From positions 7,040,501 to 7,104,500 of the forward strand of contig NZ_CP108494.1 of NCBI RefSeq assembly GCF_041435435.1: a stretch of DNA of 64,000 nucleotides. Direction: 5' to 3'. Source of the DNA: Streptomyces sp. NBC_01241 (GTDB lineage: Bacteria > Actinomycetota > Actinomycetes > Streptomycetales > Streptomycetaceae). Made by a program: the position numbers and the translations under genes. The notes under the pieces were generated by a model. It saw nothing but the letters and a program-made list of their open reading frames with translations. It was not told the origin of the DNA and did no database searches. Below are positions 9,207 through 17,563 of this stretch, in pieces; the first letter of the stretch is position 1, and each line of letters opens with the position of its first letter.

Positions 9207-10293
9207 TCAAGGCGGTTGAGCGCGAGGTACGGGTCTGCCGGCGCCCCGGTGTTTGCGCTGTTTGGTGGTCTGGTTGCGCGCCCATCGCCCCGGCTCGACC
9301 TTGCTGCGGCCGCTCCGAGTCCTCAGGATCGGCCATCGCATCGGCTTCTTGATCGCTCGGGGCCGGTCCCGGCCGGACCGGGGCGGCAGCAGACGGGACC
9401 GCGCTTCCTGGGCGGCCTCCTTCCAGGCGTTGGTCAGCGAGCGTCTGGAGGTGTCGTGCTGAGACGGCACGCTGCGCCGGGCGATCCGGATGCAGCGGAG
9501 GTAGGAGAGCCGGTCGGCATCCAGGACCGGCCCACTCGCTCCGGCGGCGTGCGCGAACCGGCGGACGGCCTGGTGGACCGCGAGCAGGGCCCCCAGCTCC
9601 TGCCGCACGGCTTCAGGAGTGCGCGAGCGGAGCGGTCCGCCGGGGCGTGGACGAATTCGACCGACCAGAACCCGCGGTCGGCGATGACGAGGTCACCGGG
9701 GCCGCGTCGAGCTGGCCAGAGCGGGTAGGCCAGGCGCCGTTCGCCGTCCCGGTAGCCGCCCAGGCCGGCGTCGAGGATGGCGTGGGTGCCGATCTCCGCG
9801 AGCACGGCAGCTCGCACCTGAGGGAAGCCGAATGGCGTGCCACCAGTGGAGGGGCCGCCGAAGGTGTCACCGTTACTCACCGAGTCCGGCACGTCGAACT
9901 GCGTGCCGTCCAGCGCCGGCATCCGCAGACCGGGCCACCACGCGCCCGGCGTCTCCGGGAGCGCCAGCGGGCCGGCCACCTGCCGGAACACCGTCTCGGG
10001 CACCTCTTCACCGAGCCGGACTCGCGCCCGGCACAGCGACGAGCGGTTGACCCGGGCCAGAACCCGGCTGCCGGGTACGCCACTGGTCAGCATGCGTATC
10101 ACCTCCTCGTACGACTCCCGGGCGAACAGGCACAGCGCGAGCACGAAGTACACGACCAGCCGGGCCGGGAGCAGTCGGCGCCGCAGCTCACCCCGCCCCC
10201 GTGCTTGGCGACGGCCGCGTCCACGAGCTCCGGCGTGAACACCTTGGGCGAGATCCCCATGCGCGACCGGCACCCCGGCCCCCACCCCTCCAC
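9207..10293 (-). pseudogene. Broken IS4-family transposase
   Basis: Pieces of one IS4-type transposase lie in successive frames. The N-terminus at about 10262-10200 reads MGISPKVFTPELVDAAVAKH. The next block, after a frameshift, reads LVVYFVLALCLFARESYEEV, then MPALDGTQFDVPDS (first Asp) and GDLVIADRGFWSVEF (second Asp). After an apparent deletion near 9620 the C-terminal tail continues in another frame (RQELGALLAVHQAVRRFAHA). The catalytic Glu block (YxxRxxxE) was not found. Inactive. Confidence 0.75.
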
Positions 10294-10408
10294 GAGCAGG
10301 TCAACGGACCAGCCAGCTCAAAAGCAACTGCATTGGCCGGTTCGGCCACCCGGACGCCAGAGGGGTCGGGCTCGGTTCCGGGTCCGGATCAGGCTCCGGG
10401 CCTCCGGA

Positions 10409-10777
10409 TCAGGCTCCGGGCACCCGGTCGAGGAAGCCGCTGACCGAAGCGATGCGCCCGTCGTCGGCGAGTTCGAGCACGTCCGACCCGGCGACGGGTG
10501 CCGAGCCGTCGGTGGTGGAGACCAGTTCCCAGCTGAAGCGCACGATGGCGTGATGCCCGTCCGGGGTGCCGGTCGGCCGGAACTCGAACCCGGGAAACTG
10601 TTCACGGGCCCCGTTGATCGTGGCCGTGAGCTCCTCGTGGCCGCGCACATCGGCCAGCGGATCGGTGTAGGTGGCGGTCTCGGTGAAGGCCGCCGCCACA
10701 GCCTTCTCCAGATCCTCGGGGGTGGCCGCGTTCCAGGCGACGAAGTAGCGCTGAACGGCGTCCTCGTATGCGGTCAT
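10409..10777 (-). CDS. SnoaL-like / NTF2-family protein
   Basis: A 122-residue nuclear transport factor 2 fold protein (YFVAWNAATPEDLEKAVAAA; TATYTDPLADVRGHEELTAT; FSWELVSTTDGSAPVAGSDV). Family members are small-molecule isomerases, cyclases or uncharacterised ligand-binding proteins. The start at 10777 is preceded by GGAGAGGACAGC. It is a stand-alone gene and its role cannot be inferred from neighbours. The 260 bp upstream (10778-11039) hold no convincing gene. Confidence 0.75.
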   Translation of the reverse strand: MTAYEDAVQRYFVAWNAATPEDLEKAVAAAFTETATYTDPLADVRGHEELTATINGAREQFPGFEFRPTGTPDGHHAIVRFSWELVSTTDGSAPVAGSDVLELADDGRIASVSGFLDRVPGA

Positions 10778-11039
10778 CGTGCTGTCCTCTCCTCGCGTCC
10801 CGGTCCCTGGACCGGGCTCCGTGTGCTGGTGAGGAACACGATGTCCGACGGTGCGGAAGGCGTCGATTACCTCCGAGGTCATGCGGCGGGGCAGAGGAAC
10901 GGGCTGCCTGGTATCGGCGCATGAGGAATTCGGGGCAGGACACATTCGGTACAGGACGAATTCGGTGCCACGGGAACTCGGCGCAGCGGAAAGCCGGCGC
11001 ATCAGGGAATCGGTGCAGGAGGAAGAAGCAGGCGCCTCC

Positions 11040-11492
11040 TCAGATCTGGCTGTCCCGGACGACATGCATGGCGGCCTCCTCGGCCGATGCCGCCGCTCCG
11101 TCGATCCCGACGTCCTCGGCCGTCAGTGTGTCCGGCTCGTTGATGTCCAGCTGCCGGGTGAGACGGCCGGCGCGTACCGTACCGACCTCCGCGTCCCAGA
11201 GCTCGCCGTCACCGTCGGACAGGTCCCCCACGTCGTCCCCCGCGGCTTCGTTGACCTCCGGCAGTTCCCGGGCCAGACGGCTCTCCAGCGGCTCGCCACT
11301 GTGCTGTTCGGCGGCCGTGGTGCCCTGGTCCTCCACCGCCCACGGTCGCTCGGGCGGGGAGTAGCCCTCGTCGAGGAGGTCGGTCAGCCCCCGGTTGTCC
11401 AGGGTGTCCTCGATGTCGAGCTGCTCAGTGGGATCGGAGGCCTCCGGTTCCTGGGGCTGGTAGACATCGTCTCCCATGTCGCCATCCTTCAT
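11040..11492 (-). CDS. DUF5709 domain protein
   Basis: A 150-residue acidic cytoplasmic protein. It has the family blocks DVYQPQEPEASDPTEQLDIE, LDEGYSPPERPWAVEDQGTT, EVGTVRAGRLTRQLD and VGIDGAAASAEEAAMHV. DUF5709 proteins are widespread in Streptomyces and have no assigned biochemical function. The start could be MKDGDMGDD (11492) or the internal MGDDVYQP five codons later. It is divergent from the DUF6296 gene across a 257-bp spacer. Confidence 0.8.
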   Translation of the reverse strand: MKDGDMGDDVYQPQEPEASDPTEQLDIEDTLDNRGLTDLLDEGYSPPERPWAVEDQGTTAAEQHSGEPLESRLARELPEVNEAAGDDVGDLSDGDGELWDAEVGTVRAGRLTRQLDINEPDTLTAEDVGIDGAAASAEEAAMHVVRDSQI

Positions 11493-11749
11493 GGTCAGTC
11501 CCTTCCCGGTCTTGGGGATCCCGGTCGTGCATGGCGCACACGCGACTCGGGGGAAAGGGGGCGTACATGCGGTATGTGTGCGGTATGCGCCCTGATGCCG
11601 TCGAACCGCCCGTATGGCTTCAGGATAGATTGCCTGGGCATGAGACCGCAGCCGTGGGCCGCCGGACCGGGCGCCGGGGGCCGGTCCGGGGGACGATGGA
11701 AGTGGCAGGTGGCACCATGCCCTGCCCCATCTGTATCGGGAGAATCACC

Positions 11750-11980
11750 ATGGACTACCCGGAGAGCTACGAGCTGGTATTTCAGGCGTCGGCCGTGGAG
11801 GACGACACGGTGACGGTTCGGCGTACGGCGCAGTCGGGCGCGGGCGGGTACCCGATCTACGAGGACGAGACCGGAATCGTGCGTGCGGAGATCAGCGACC
11901 GCGGAGAGGTGCGCATGCTGGCCACCGGCGGACACCAGGTGCTCGGCACCCCACTGGTGGTGCGTGAAACGAGGGTCTGA
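11750..11980 (+). CDS. DUF6296-like small protein
   Basis: A 76-residue protein beginning MDYPESYELVFQASAVEDD and ending VRAEISDRGEVRMLATGGHQ plus a short tail. The pattern fits the small actinobacterial DUF6296 family, recalled rather than searched. The ATG at 11750 has CGGGAGA upstream; longer in-frame extensions are Arg/Pro-rich and unlikely to be coded. Function unknown. Confidence 0.6.
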   Translation: MDYPESYELVFQASAVEDDTVTVRRTAQSGAGGYPIYEDETGIVRAEISDRGEVRMLATGGHQVLGTPLVVRETRV

Positions 11981-12085
11981 ACCGCCCGCGGGCCTGTTCC
12001 GGGGCCGGTCCGGCGGATCGTGGCCGGGCCGGCCACCGGGGCGTTCACGGCATCGTCGGGAACGGGACGGCCGGGCGCGGGGCCG

Positions 12086-12511
12086 TCAGCCCTCGGTCCA
12101 GCCGTGGTTCTTGGCGAACTGCAGCAACCCGCTCCGGATCTGCAGGATCTGAGCCCCCGTCAGCGTCGGTGCCGACTCCAGCAGGAGGTCGGTCACCTCC
12201 TTGGTGTACTCGGACGCGCTGAGCACATCGCACAGGGTGTCGTCGTCCGCCGATCCGGAACCATGGACCGCGACGGGCCTCGGAGGCGTCAGCGGCTTCC
12301 CGTCGGGCCCCTCGGCGAGCCGGACGGACGACGCCTTCAGCCCCCGGTCACCGTCCTCGATCTCGAACTCGACCGCCGTACCCGTGTGTACGTAGGACTC
12401 CGGGATCAACATGTCGTTCACGTGGAGGAAAACATCCTCACCGCCGTGATCGGGCGCGATGAAACCGTATCCCCGTGCGCCGTCGAACCGCACCACGCGA
12501 CCAGAAACCAC
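12086..12511 (-). CDS. Cold-shock domain protein with C-terminal extension
   Basis: A 141-residue protein. Residues about 1-65 form a cold-shock domain with RNP1-like GYGFIAPD and RNP2-like VFLHVND, which bind single-stranded nucleic acid. The C-terminal half (SASEYTKEVTDLLLESAPTL; QILQIRSGLLQFAKNHGW) is helical and not part of canonical CspA, so the protein is about twice the length of a standard Csp. The GTG at 12511 is chosen because TTGGGGG lies just upstream; an ATG 14 codons earlier is possible. Confidence 0.8.
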   Translation of the reverse strand: MVSGRVVRFDGARGYGFIAPDHGGEDVFLHVNDMLIPESYVHTGTAVEFEIEDGDRGLKASSVRLAEGPDGKPLTPPRPVAVHGSGSADDDTLCDVLSASEYTKEVTDLLLESAPTLTGAQILQIRSGLLQFAKNHGWTEG

Positions 12512-12625
12512 ACCGACCCCCAAGAAATGACCGGGCCCCTTGCCCGTCGCCACACATGGCTCGACCGGAGAATAGCCCTGTGCGTCCGGGCGGCGCGACC
12601 CGATCCGGGGAATCGCCGGACCGGG

Positions 12626-13501
12626 TCACCTGACCCTGCGGGCCGGCGGCGCGGTACCGGACGCCAGGGGGGAGCGGGCCAGCTCGACGCAGCCCACGGC
12701 GATCAGGGCGAGTGCGATCAGCTCGGGCAGCACCCACCAGCCGGTGCGCAGATGCTCGCCGAACAATGTCACCCCGTACAGGACGCTGATCAGCGCGTCA
12801 CCGAGGGTGAGCGGTGGCTGGACGGCGACCAGCGTGCCCGCCTGGAGCGCGTTCTGGAGGAGGAACAGCGCGCCCACTCCGGCCGCGGCGGTGGCGTACA
12901 GCTGCCAGGACGTCAGGAGCGCCACGGCTCCGCCGCCGTCCGCTTCGAGCTGTGCCATGGCGTCCTTCATGAGCGCGGCCGTGAGCGCGTATCCACATGC
13001 GGCGGCGAGGCCGAGCAGCGTGCCCCGGGGGTTGCCGCGGTTGCTCAGGGCCGCGCCGATCAGTGTGGCCTCGAAGACGCCGGTCAGGATCAGCGTCGGC
13101 ACCCAGGCCGCTCCGTGCACGGACGCGCTGCCGCCGCCCGGGGCCGCGGAGGCCATGCCCAGGGCCAGGCCCACGGTCACGGCCGCCACCGCGTACCAGG
13201 TCGACCGGGGCAGCCGGACCCGCATGACGAATCCGGCCATGAGCAGCGCGCCCGGCAGTTCGATCACAAAGATCGGCTGGACCACGGCGATCGGCCCGGT
13301 GGCCAGCGCCACGGCCTGGCAGACGGCTGCGACGATCACCAGGCCGATACCGGCGAGCCACAAGCGCTGGCGCAGCAGATGAGCGATCAGCGACAGATGC
13401 ATCGCCTCGGTGTCGGGGGCGGTGCGCGCGGCGCGGCGCTGGAGCACGGAGGCCGCGCCGTTGCTGAGCGCGGTCAGGATGGCGAACAGGACGCTGATCA
13501 C
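12626..13501 (-). CDS. DMT (EamA-like) family transporter
   Basis: A 291-residue membrane protein with about nine or ten hydrophobic helices. Examples are VLFAILTALSNGAASVLQRR, IGLVIVAAVCQAVALATGPI, VVQPIFVIELPGALLMAGFV and WWVLPELIALALIAVGCVEL. The two-half DMT layout is seen (each half near 145 residues). The substrate is unknown; relatives are often called magnesium/nipA-like or DMT permeases. The GTG at 13501 starts the first helix. It is divergent from the AlkZ-like gene. Confidence 0.75.
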   Translation of the reverse strand: MISVLFAILTALSNGAASVLQRRAARTAPDTEAMHLSLIAHLLRQRLWLAGIGLVIVAAVCQAVALATGPIAVVQPIFVIELPGALLMAGFVMRVRLPRSTWYAVAAVTVGLALGMASAAPGGGSASVHGAAWVPTLILTGVFEATLIGAALSNRGNPRGTLLGLAAACGYALTAALMKDAMAQLEADGGGAVALLTSWQLYATAAAGVGALFLLQNALQAGTLVAVQPPLTLGDALISVLYGVTLFGEHLRTGWWVLPELIALALIAVGCVELARSPLASGTAPPARRVR

Positions 13502-13645
13502 CGACCCATGATGCGGGCGCAGGGCCCACGATCCCGGGTGCGGCGGCGTGGCGGCATGGCGAGGCGTACGGAGCGGGCGTACGGAGTGGAGCGAGTCAGC
13601 CGATGAGGACGGAACCTGTCCGCAAGCACGCGTAACGTGCCGTGC

Positions 13646-14821
13646 ATGGCCCCGAAGAAGAGCACCGCCGTAAAGACGAAGCCCACTCCGAGGAAGAACC
13701 CCGTCGCACCGGTCGTACTCTCTGCGCGCGCACTGGGCCGCGCCACGCTGGAGCGGCAGTTGCTGCTGCGGCGGACCGCGATGTCCGCGAAGGACGCCGT
13801 CGAGCATCTGGTCGGTCTCCAGGCGCAGAACACCAAGCCGCCGTACTACCAGCTCTTCGCCCGCCTCGACGGCTTCGCCCCCGCCGAGCTCGCGGAACTG
13901 ATGGAGTCCCGTGAGGTGGTCCGTATCGTCACCATGCGCTCCACCATCCACCTGCACACCGCCACCGACGCGCTCACCCTGCGCCCGCTCGTCCAGGCGG
14001 CCCGCGACCGGGAGCTGCGGATCTTCCGCAAGGGGCTCGTCGGGGTGGAGCCGGACCGACTCGGGGCGCTCGCGAGGGAGCTCGTCGAGGAGCGGCCGCG
14101 TACCCCCAAGGAGATCCGTGAGGCGCTGCTCGTGGAATGGCCCGACGCCGACCCGCAGTCGCTGGGCGTGGCCGCCCGCTGTCTGCTGCCGCTGGTCCAG
14201 GTCACCCCGCGCGGGGTATGGGGGAGGAGCGGTCAGGTCGCGCTGACCACCGCCGAACACTGGCTCGGCAGACCGTCGGAGCCGGTTCCCGCACCCGATG
14301 CCACCGTGCTGCGCTACCTCGGGGCCTTCGGGCCCGCCTCCGTGCAGGACATGCAGGCATGGGCCGGGCTGACCCGGCTGCGGGAGGTATTCGAACGGCT
14401 GCGGCCGCGGCTCATCACCTTCCAGGACGAGAACGGCACCGAGCTCTTCGACCTGCCCGACGCCCCGCGCCCCGACGAGGACACCCCCGCCCCGCCGCGA
14501 TTCCTGCCCGAGTTCGACAACGTGCTGCTCGGCCACGCGGACCGTACGCGCGTCATCCCGCCGCAGTACCGGGGGCGCAACGGGAACGGCAACCAGGCGT
14601 ACGGAACGGCGCTCGTCGACGGATTCCTCGCGGCGATCTGGCGGCTCGGCACCGGAGCCGAGAAGGCGGTCCTCACCGTGCAGCCGCTCGGCAGGCTGAG
14701 CCCGGCGGATCGCGACGCCGTCACGGATGAGGCCGTACGGATGCTCTCCACCATGACGACAGTGGCCGACGACGCGTTGGCGTACGACATCCGGTTCGCC
14801 ACGTTCATCGACTTCGAGTGA
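13646..14821 (+). CDS. AlkZ-like winged-helix DNA glycosylase family protein (HTH_42)
   Basis: A 391-residue protein of the winged-helix family that includes AlkZ (azinomycin adduct glycosylase) and YcaQ/AlkX. The block VEHLVGLQAQNTKPPYYQLF holds a Q-A-Q triad resembling the catalytic QxQ motif of that family. TMRSTIHLHTATDA and FLPEFDNVLLGHADRTRVIP are other conserved family blocks. If active it would remove bulky or crosslinked alkyl-DNA adducts by base excision, but many members are uncharacterised. MAPKK at 13646 is preferred over ATG at 13637. Confidence 0.75.
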   Translation: MAPKKSTAVKTKPTPRKNPVAPVVLSARALGRATLERQLLLRRTAMSAKDAVEHLVGLQAQNTKPPYYQLFARLDGFAPAELAELMESREVVRIVTMRSTIHLHTATDALTLRPLVQAARDRELRIFRKGLVGVEPDRLGALARELVEERPRTPKEIREALLVEWPDADPQSLGVAARCLLPLVQVTPRGVWGRSGQVALTTAEHWLGRPSEPVPAPDATVLRYLGAFGPASVQDMQAWAGLTRLREVFERLRPRLITFQDENGTELFDLPDAPRPDEDTPAPPRFLPEFDNVLLGHADRTRVIPPQYRGRNGNGNQAYGTALVDGFLAAIWRLGTGAEKAVLTVQPLGRLSPADRDAVTDEAVRMLSTMTTVADDALAYDIRFATFIDFE

Positions 14822-14831
14822 CGAGCGACTT

Positions 14832-14879
14832 CGCGTGACGGCCTCACCCGCTCTCTCTCGCGGGTGAGGCCGTCACGCG
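14832..14879. terminator. Perfect 19-bp stem bidirectional terminator
   Basis: Arms at 14832-14850 and 14861-14879 (CGCGTGACGGCCTCACCCG and complement) enclose a CT-rich 10-nt loop. It lies 11 bp after the AlkZ-like stop and 17 bp from the convergent regulator stop, so it can serve both genes. Confidence 0.85.
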
Positions 14880-14895
14880 TCCGGCAGCGCCGGGA

Positions 14896-15738
14896 TCACG
14901 GCAGCAACCCGGCGCGCCGCGCCGCCACCACCGCCTCCAGCCGGGTGTGTGCCCCCAGCTTGCGCATCGCCGAACGCAGATACGCCTTCACCGTCTCCGG
15001 CCGCAGCCCCAGCCGCTCTGCCGCCACTGCGTTCGTCGTCCCCGCCGCCACACAGGCCAGCACGTCCACCTCGCGCGGCGCCAGGTGGACCCCGCAGGGC
15101 TCCGGCGCGCGGGCCCCGGCCGCGGAGGCGAGCAGCCCGCACACCGCGAGCAGATCGTCGCGCAGCGCCGGGTCGACGACCTTCGGGACCAGGGCACGCA
15201 GTTCGCGATGGGCCTCGCGGACGTCCTCCCAGGCCTCCGGCGCCGCTCTCGGGTCCGTGACCTGTTCCCGGGTCACGGCCAGGAGCTGCTGCACCTCGTC
15301 CCGCACGACCAGGGCCTGCTCCACATCGCGGGCCGCGGCCATCGCCGCGTCGAACGTCCGGTCCCCGAGCGTGACGGGCTCACGCAGCGCCCCGTACAGC
15401 ACGCCACGGACCTTGCGCCGTACGACGACGGGCACCGCGACCACCGAGCGCAGGCCCTCCGCCGCGACCGCCAGGTCGTACTCGTGGCTGATGTGGCGCG
15501 AGGAGCGGTAGTCGGTCACCGCGCACGGCCGGGACAGGGCGATCGACTTGCCGCCGAGCCCGCTGCCCGCCGAGATGACGAGCCCGCGCAGCGCGGTGGT
15601 CTGTGTGCCGTTCAGCTCGGCTATCCGGGCGTGACGGGAATCCGAGAGCAGCCCCCCGAAGGCCACGGGCAGCCCACTGGTCCGGCGCAGCCGCAGCAGC
15701 GCCGCCTGCATTTCCACCGCGTCGACGGATTCCGGCAC
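14896..15738 (-). CDS. GAF-domain LuxR-family transcriptional regulator
   Basis: A 280-residue regulator. A GAF-like sensor region (about residues 20-150; LRGLVISAGSGLGGKSIALS; RSVVAVPVVVRRKVRGVLYG) is followed by a linker and a C-terminal LuxR/GerE helix-turn-helix (LAPREVDVLACVAAGTTNAV; LRPETVKAYLRSAMRKLGAH). It lies divergent to the acyl-CoA ligase pair and probably controls it. The GTG at 15738 is preceded by AGAGAGG with good spacing; an upstream ATG at 15837 is less likely because it overlaps the probable promoter. Confidence 0.85.
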   Translation of the reverse strand: MPESVDAVEMQAALLRLRRTSGLPVAFGGLLSDSRHARIAELNGTQTTALRGLVISAGSGLGGKSIALSRPCAVTDYRSSRHISHEYDLAVAAEGLRSVVAVPVVVRRKVRGVLYGALREPVTLGDRTFDAAMAAARDVEQALVVRDEVQQLLAVTREQVTDPRAAPEAWEDVREAHRELRALVPKVVDPALRDDLLAVCGLLASAAGARAPEPCGVHLAPREVDVLACVAAGTTNAVAAERLGLRPETVKAYLRSAMRKLGAHTRLEAVVAARRAGLLP

Positions 15739-15838
15739 GCTGCCGCCTCTCTGCCCGGTCCTGCCCGACCCCGCCAGGCTCCAGGCCCCCCCGCGCGCCG
15801 CACCACCCCCGTTCGGGGGTGGTGAGACCTGGGTCACT

Positions 15839-15856
15839 GTTTACATGATGTTAAAC
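15839..15856. promoter_or_regulatory. GTTTA-N8-TAAAC inverted repeat, candidate operator
   Basis: An AT-rich palindrome in the divergent LuxR/ligase intergenic region, 31 bp before the ligase start. GGTCCGGTCC repeats follow at about 15861-15870. Its position fits control by the adjacent GAF-LuxR protein; that link is inferred. Confidence 0.45.
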
Positions 15857-15886
15857 GACCGGTCCGGTCCGCAATGAGGAGGGCAT

Positions 15887-17563
15887 ATGTCGGCAACCAG
15901 CGCGACGGAGACGTTCCGGGCCGCCCGGGACTTTCTGCTGCAGCACCGCGAGGACTACCACGCGGCCTACGAGGGTTTCCGCTGGCCCCGGACCGACCAT
16001 TTCAACTGGGCGCTCGACTGGTTCGACGCCATCGCGGAGAACAACGACCGCACCGCACTGCACATCGTGGAGGAGGACGGCGGCCGCACCGAGGTGTCCT
16101 TCGCCCGGATGTCCGCCCGTTCCAACCAGGCCGCGAACTGGCTGCGCTCGCAGGGGGTACGGGCCGGGGACCGCATCCTCGTCATGCTCGGCAACCAGGT
16201 CGAGCTGTGGGAGACGGCCCTCGCCGCGATGAAGCTGCGCGCCGTCGTCATCCCCGCCACTCCGCTCCTGGGCCCGGTCGATCTGCGCGACCGGGTGGAG
16301 CGCGGCCGGGTCCGGCACGCCCTGGTGCGGGATTCCGACACCGCCAAGTTCGACGAGGTGCCCGGCGACTACACCCGGATCTCGGTCGGCGCGGACGTGC
16401 CCGGCTGGCTGTCGTACACCGGCGCCGACGAGCAGTCCGACACCTTCGAGGCGGACCGGGAGACCGACGCCGACGAACCGCTGATGCTCTACTTCACCTC
16501 GGGGACGACCGCCAGCCCCAAGCTTGTCGAGCACACCCATGTCTCCTACCCCGTGGGCCACTTGTCGACGATGTACTGGATCGGTCTCAAGCCGGGGGAC
16601 GTCCACCTCAACATCTCCTCGCCCGGCTGGGCCAAGCACGCCTGGTCGAACCTCTTCGCACCCTGGAGCGCCGAGGCGACCGTCTTCATCTTCAACTACA
16701 CCCGCTTCGACGCGGGCCGGCTGATGGCCGAGATGGACCGCTCGGGCGTCACCAGCTTCTGCGCGCCGCCCACCGTCTGGCGGATGCTGATCCAGGCCGA
16801 CCTCTCGCAGCTGAAGACCCCGCCGCGCGAGGTGGTCGCGGCCGGTGAGCCGCTGAACCCGGAGGTCATCGAGACGGTGCGGCGTACTTGGGGCGTCACC
16901 ATCCGGGACGGCTTCGGCCAGACGGAGACCGCCGTCCAGGTCGCCAACACCCCGGGGCAGCTGCTGAAGGCCGGTTCGATGGGACGGCCCAGCCCCGGTT
17001 TCAAGGTCGAGCTCCTCGACCCGGTCACCGGTGAGCCCGGCGCGGTCGAGGGAGAGATCTCCCTCGATCTGTCGTACCGCCCGGTGGGCCTGATGACCGG
17101 CTACCACGGCGATCCGGACCGGACCGCCGCGGCCATGGCCGGCGGCTACTACCGCACCGGTGACATCGGTTCCCGCGACGAGGACGGCTACATCACCTAC
17201 GTCGGCCGCGCCGACGACGTCTTCAAGGCATCCGACTACAAGATCTCGCCGTTCGAGCTGGAGAGCGCGCTGCTGGAGCACGAGGCGGTCGCCGAGGCGG
17301 CCGTCGTCCCGGCCCCCGACCCGGTACGGCTCGCCGTGCCGAAGGCGTACGTCGTGCTCGCGGAGGGCTGGGAGCCCGGACCGGACACGGCGAAGGTCCT
17401 GTTCGAGCACTCCCGGGCGGTCCTCGCCCCGTACAAGCGGGTCCGCCGGCTGGAGTTCGCCGACCTGCCCAAGACGGTCTCCGGCAAGATCCGCCGCATC
17501 GAGCTGCGCGAGCGCACGGCGCGGGGCACCGGCACCGAGTACAACGAGGGGGATCTGCGATGA
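15887..17563 (+). CDS. AMP-dependent acyl-CoA ligase (medium-chain or aryl type)
   Basis: A 558-residue member of the ANL superfamily. It carries the AMP-binding P-loop YFTSGTTASPK (about residue 205), the A5 motif DGFGQTETAV, the adenylate-contact motif YYRTGDIGSRDEDGYI, hinge YVGRADDVFKASDYKISPFE, and the C-terminal lysine in LPKTVSGKIRRIELRE. The sequence resembles ACSM/benzoate-type ligases rather than acetyl-CoA synthetase. It would activate a carboxylic acid with ATP and CoA. GAGGAGGG precedes ATG. Its stop overlaps the next start (ATGA), so the two ligases are translationally coupled. Confidence 0.88.
   Translation: MSATSATETFRAARDFLLQHREDYHAAYEGFRWPRTDHFNWALDWFDAIAENNDRTALHIVEEDGGRTEVSFARMSARSNQAANWLRSQGVRAGDRILVMLGNQVELWETALAAMKLRAVVIPATPLLGPVDLRDRVERGRVRHALVRDSDTAKFDEVPGDYTRISVGADVPGWLSYTGADEQSDTFEADRETDADEPLMLYFTSGTTASPKLVEHTHVSYPVGHLSTMYWIGLKPGDVHLNISSPGWAKHAWSNLFAPWSAEATVFIFNYTRFDAGRLMAEMDRSGVTSFCAPPTVWRMLIQADLSQLKTPPREVVAAGEPLNPEVIETVRRTWGVTIRDGFGQTETAVQVANTPGQLLKAGSMGRPSPGFKVELLDPVTGEPGAVEGEISLDLSYRPVGLMTGYHGDPDRTAAAMAGGYYRTGDIGSRDEDGYITYVGRADDVFKASDYKISPFELESALLEHEAVAEAAVVPAPDPVRLAVPKAYVVLAEGWEPGPDTAKVLFEHSRAVLAPYKRVRRLEFADLPKTVSGKIRRIELRERTARGTGTEYNEGDLR

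Noticed and set aside
14832-14879. Perfect palindrome as a possible mobile-element end
   Set aside because: Position between two convergent stops fits a shared terminator.
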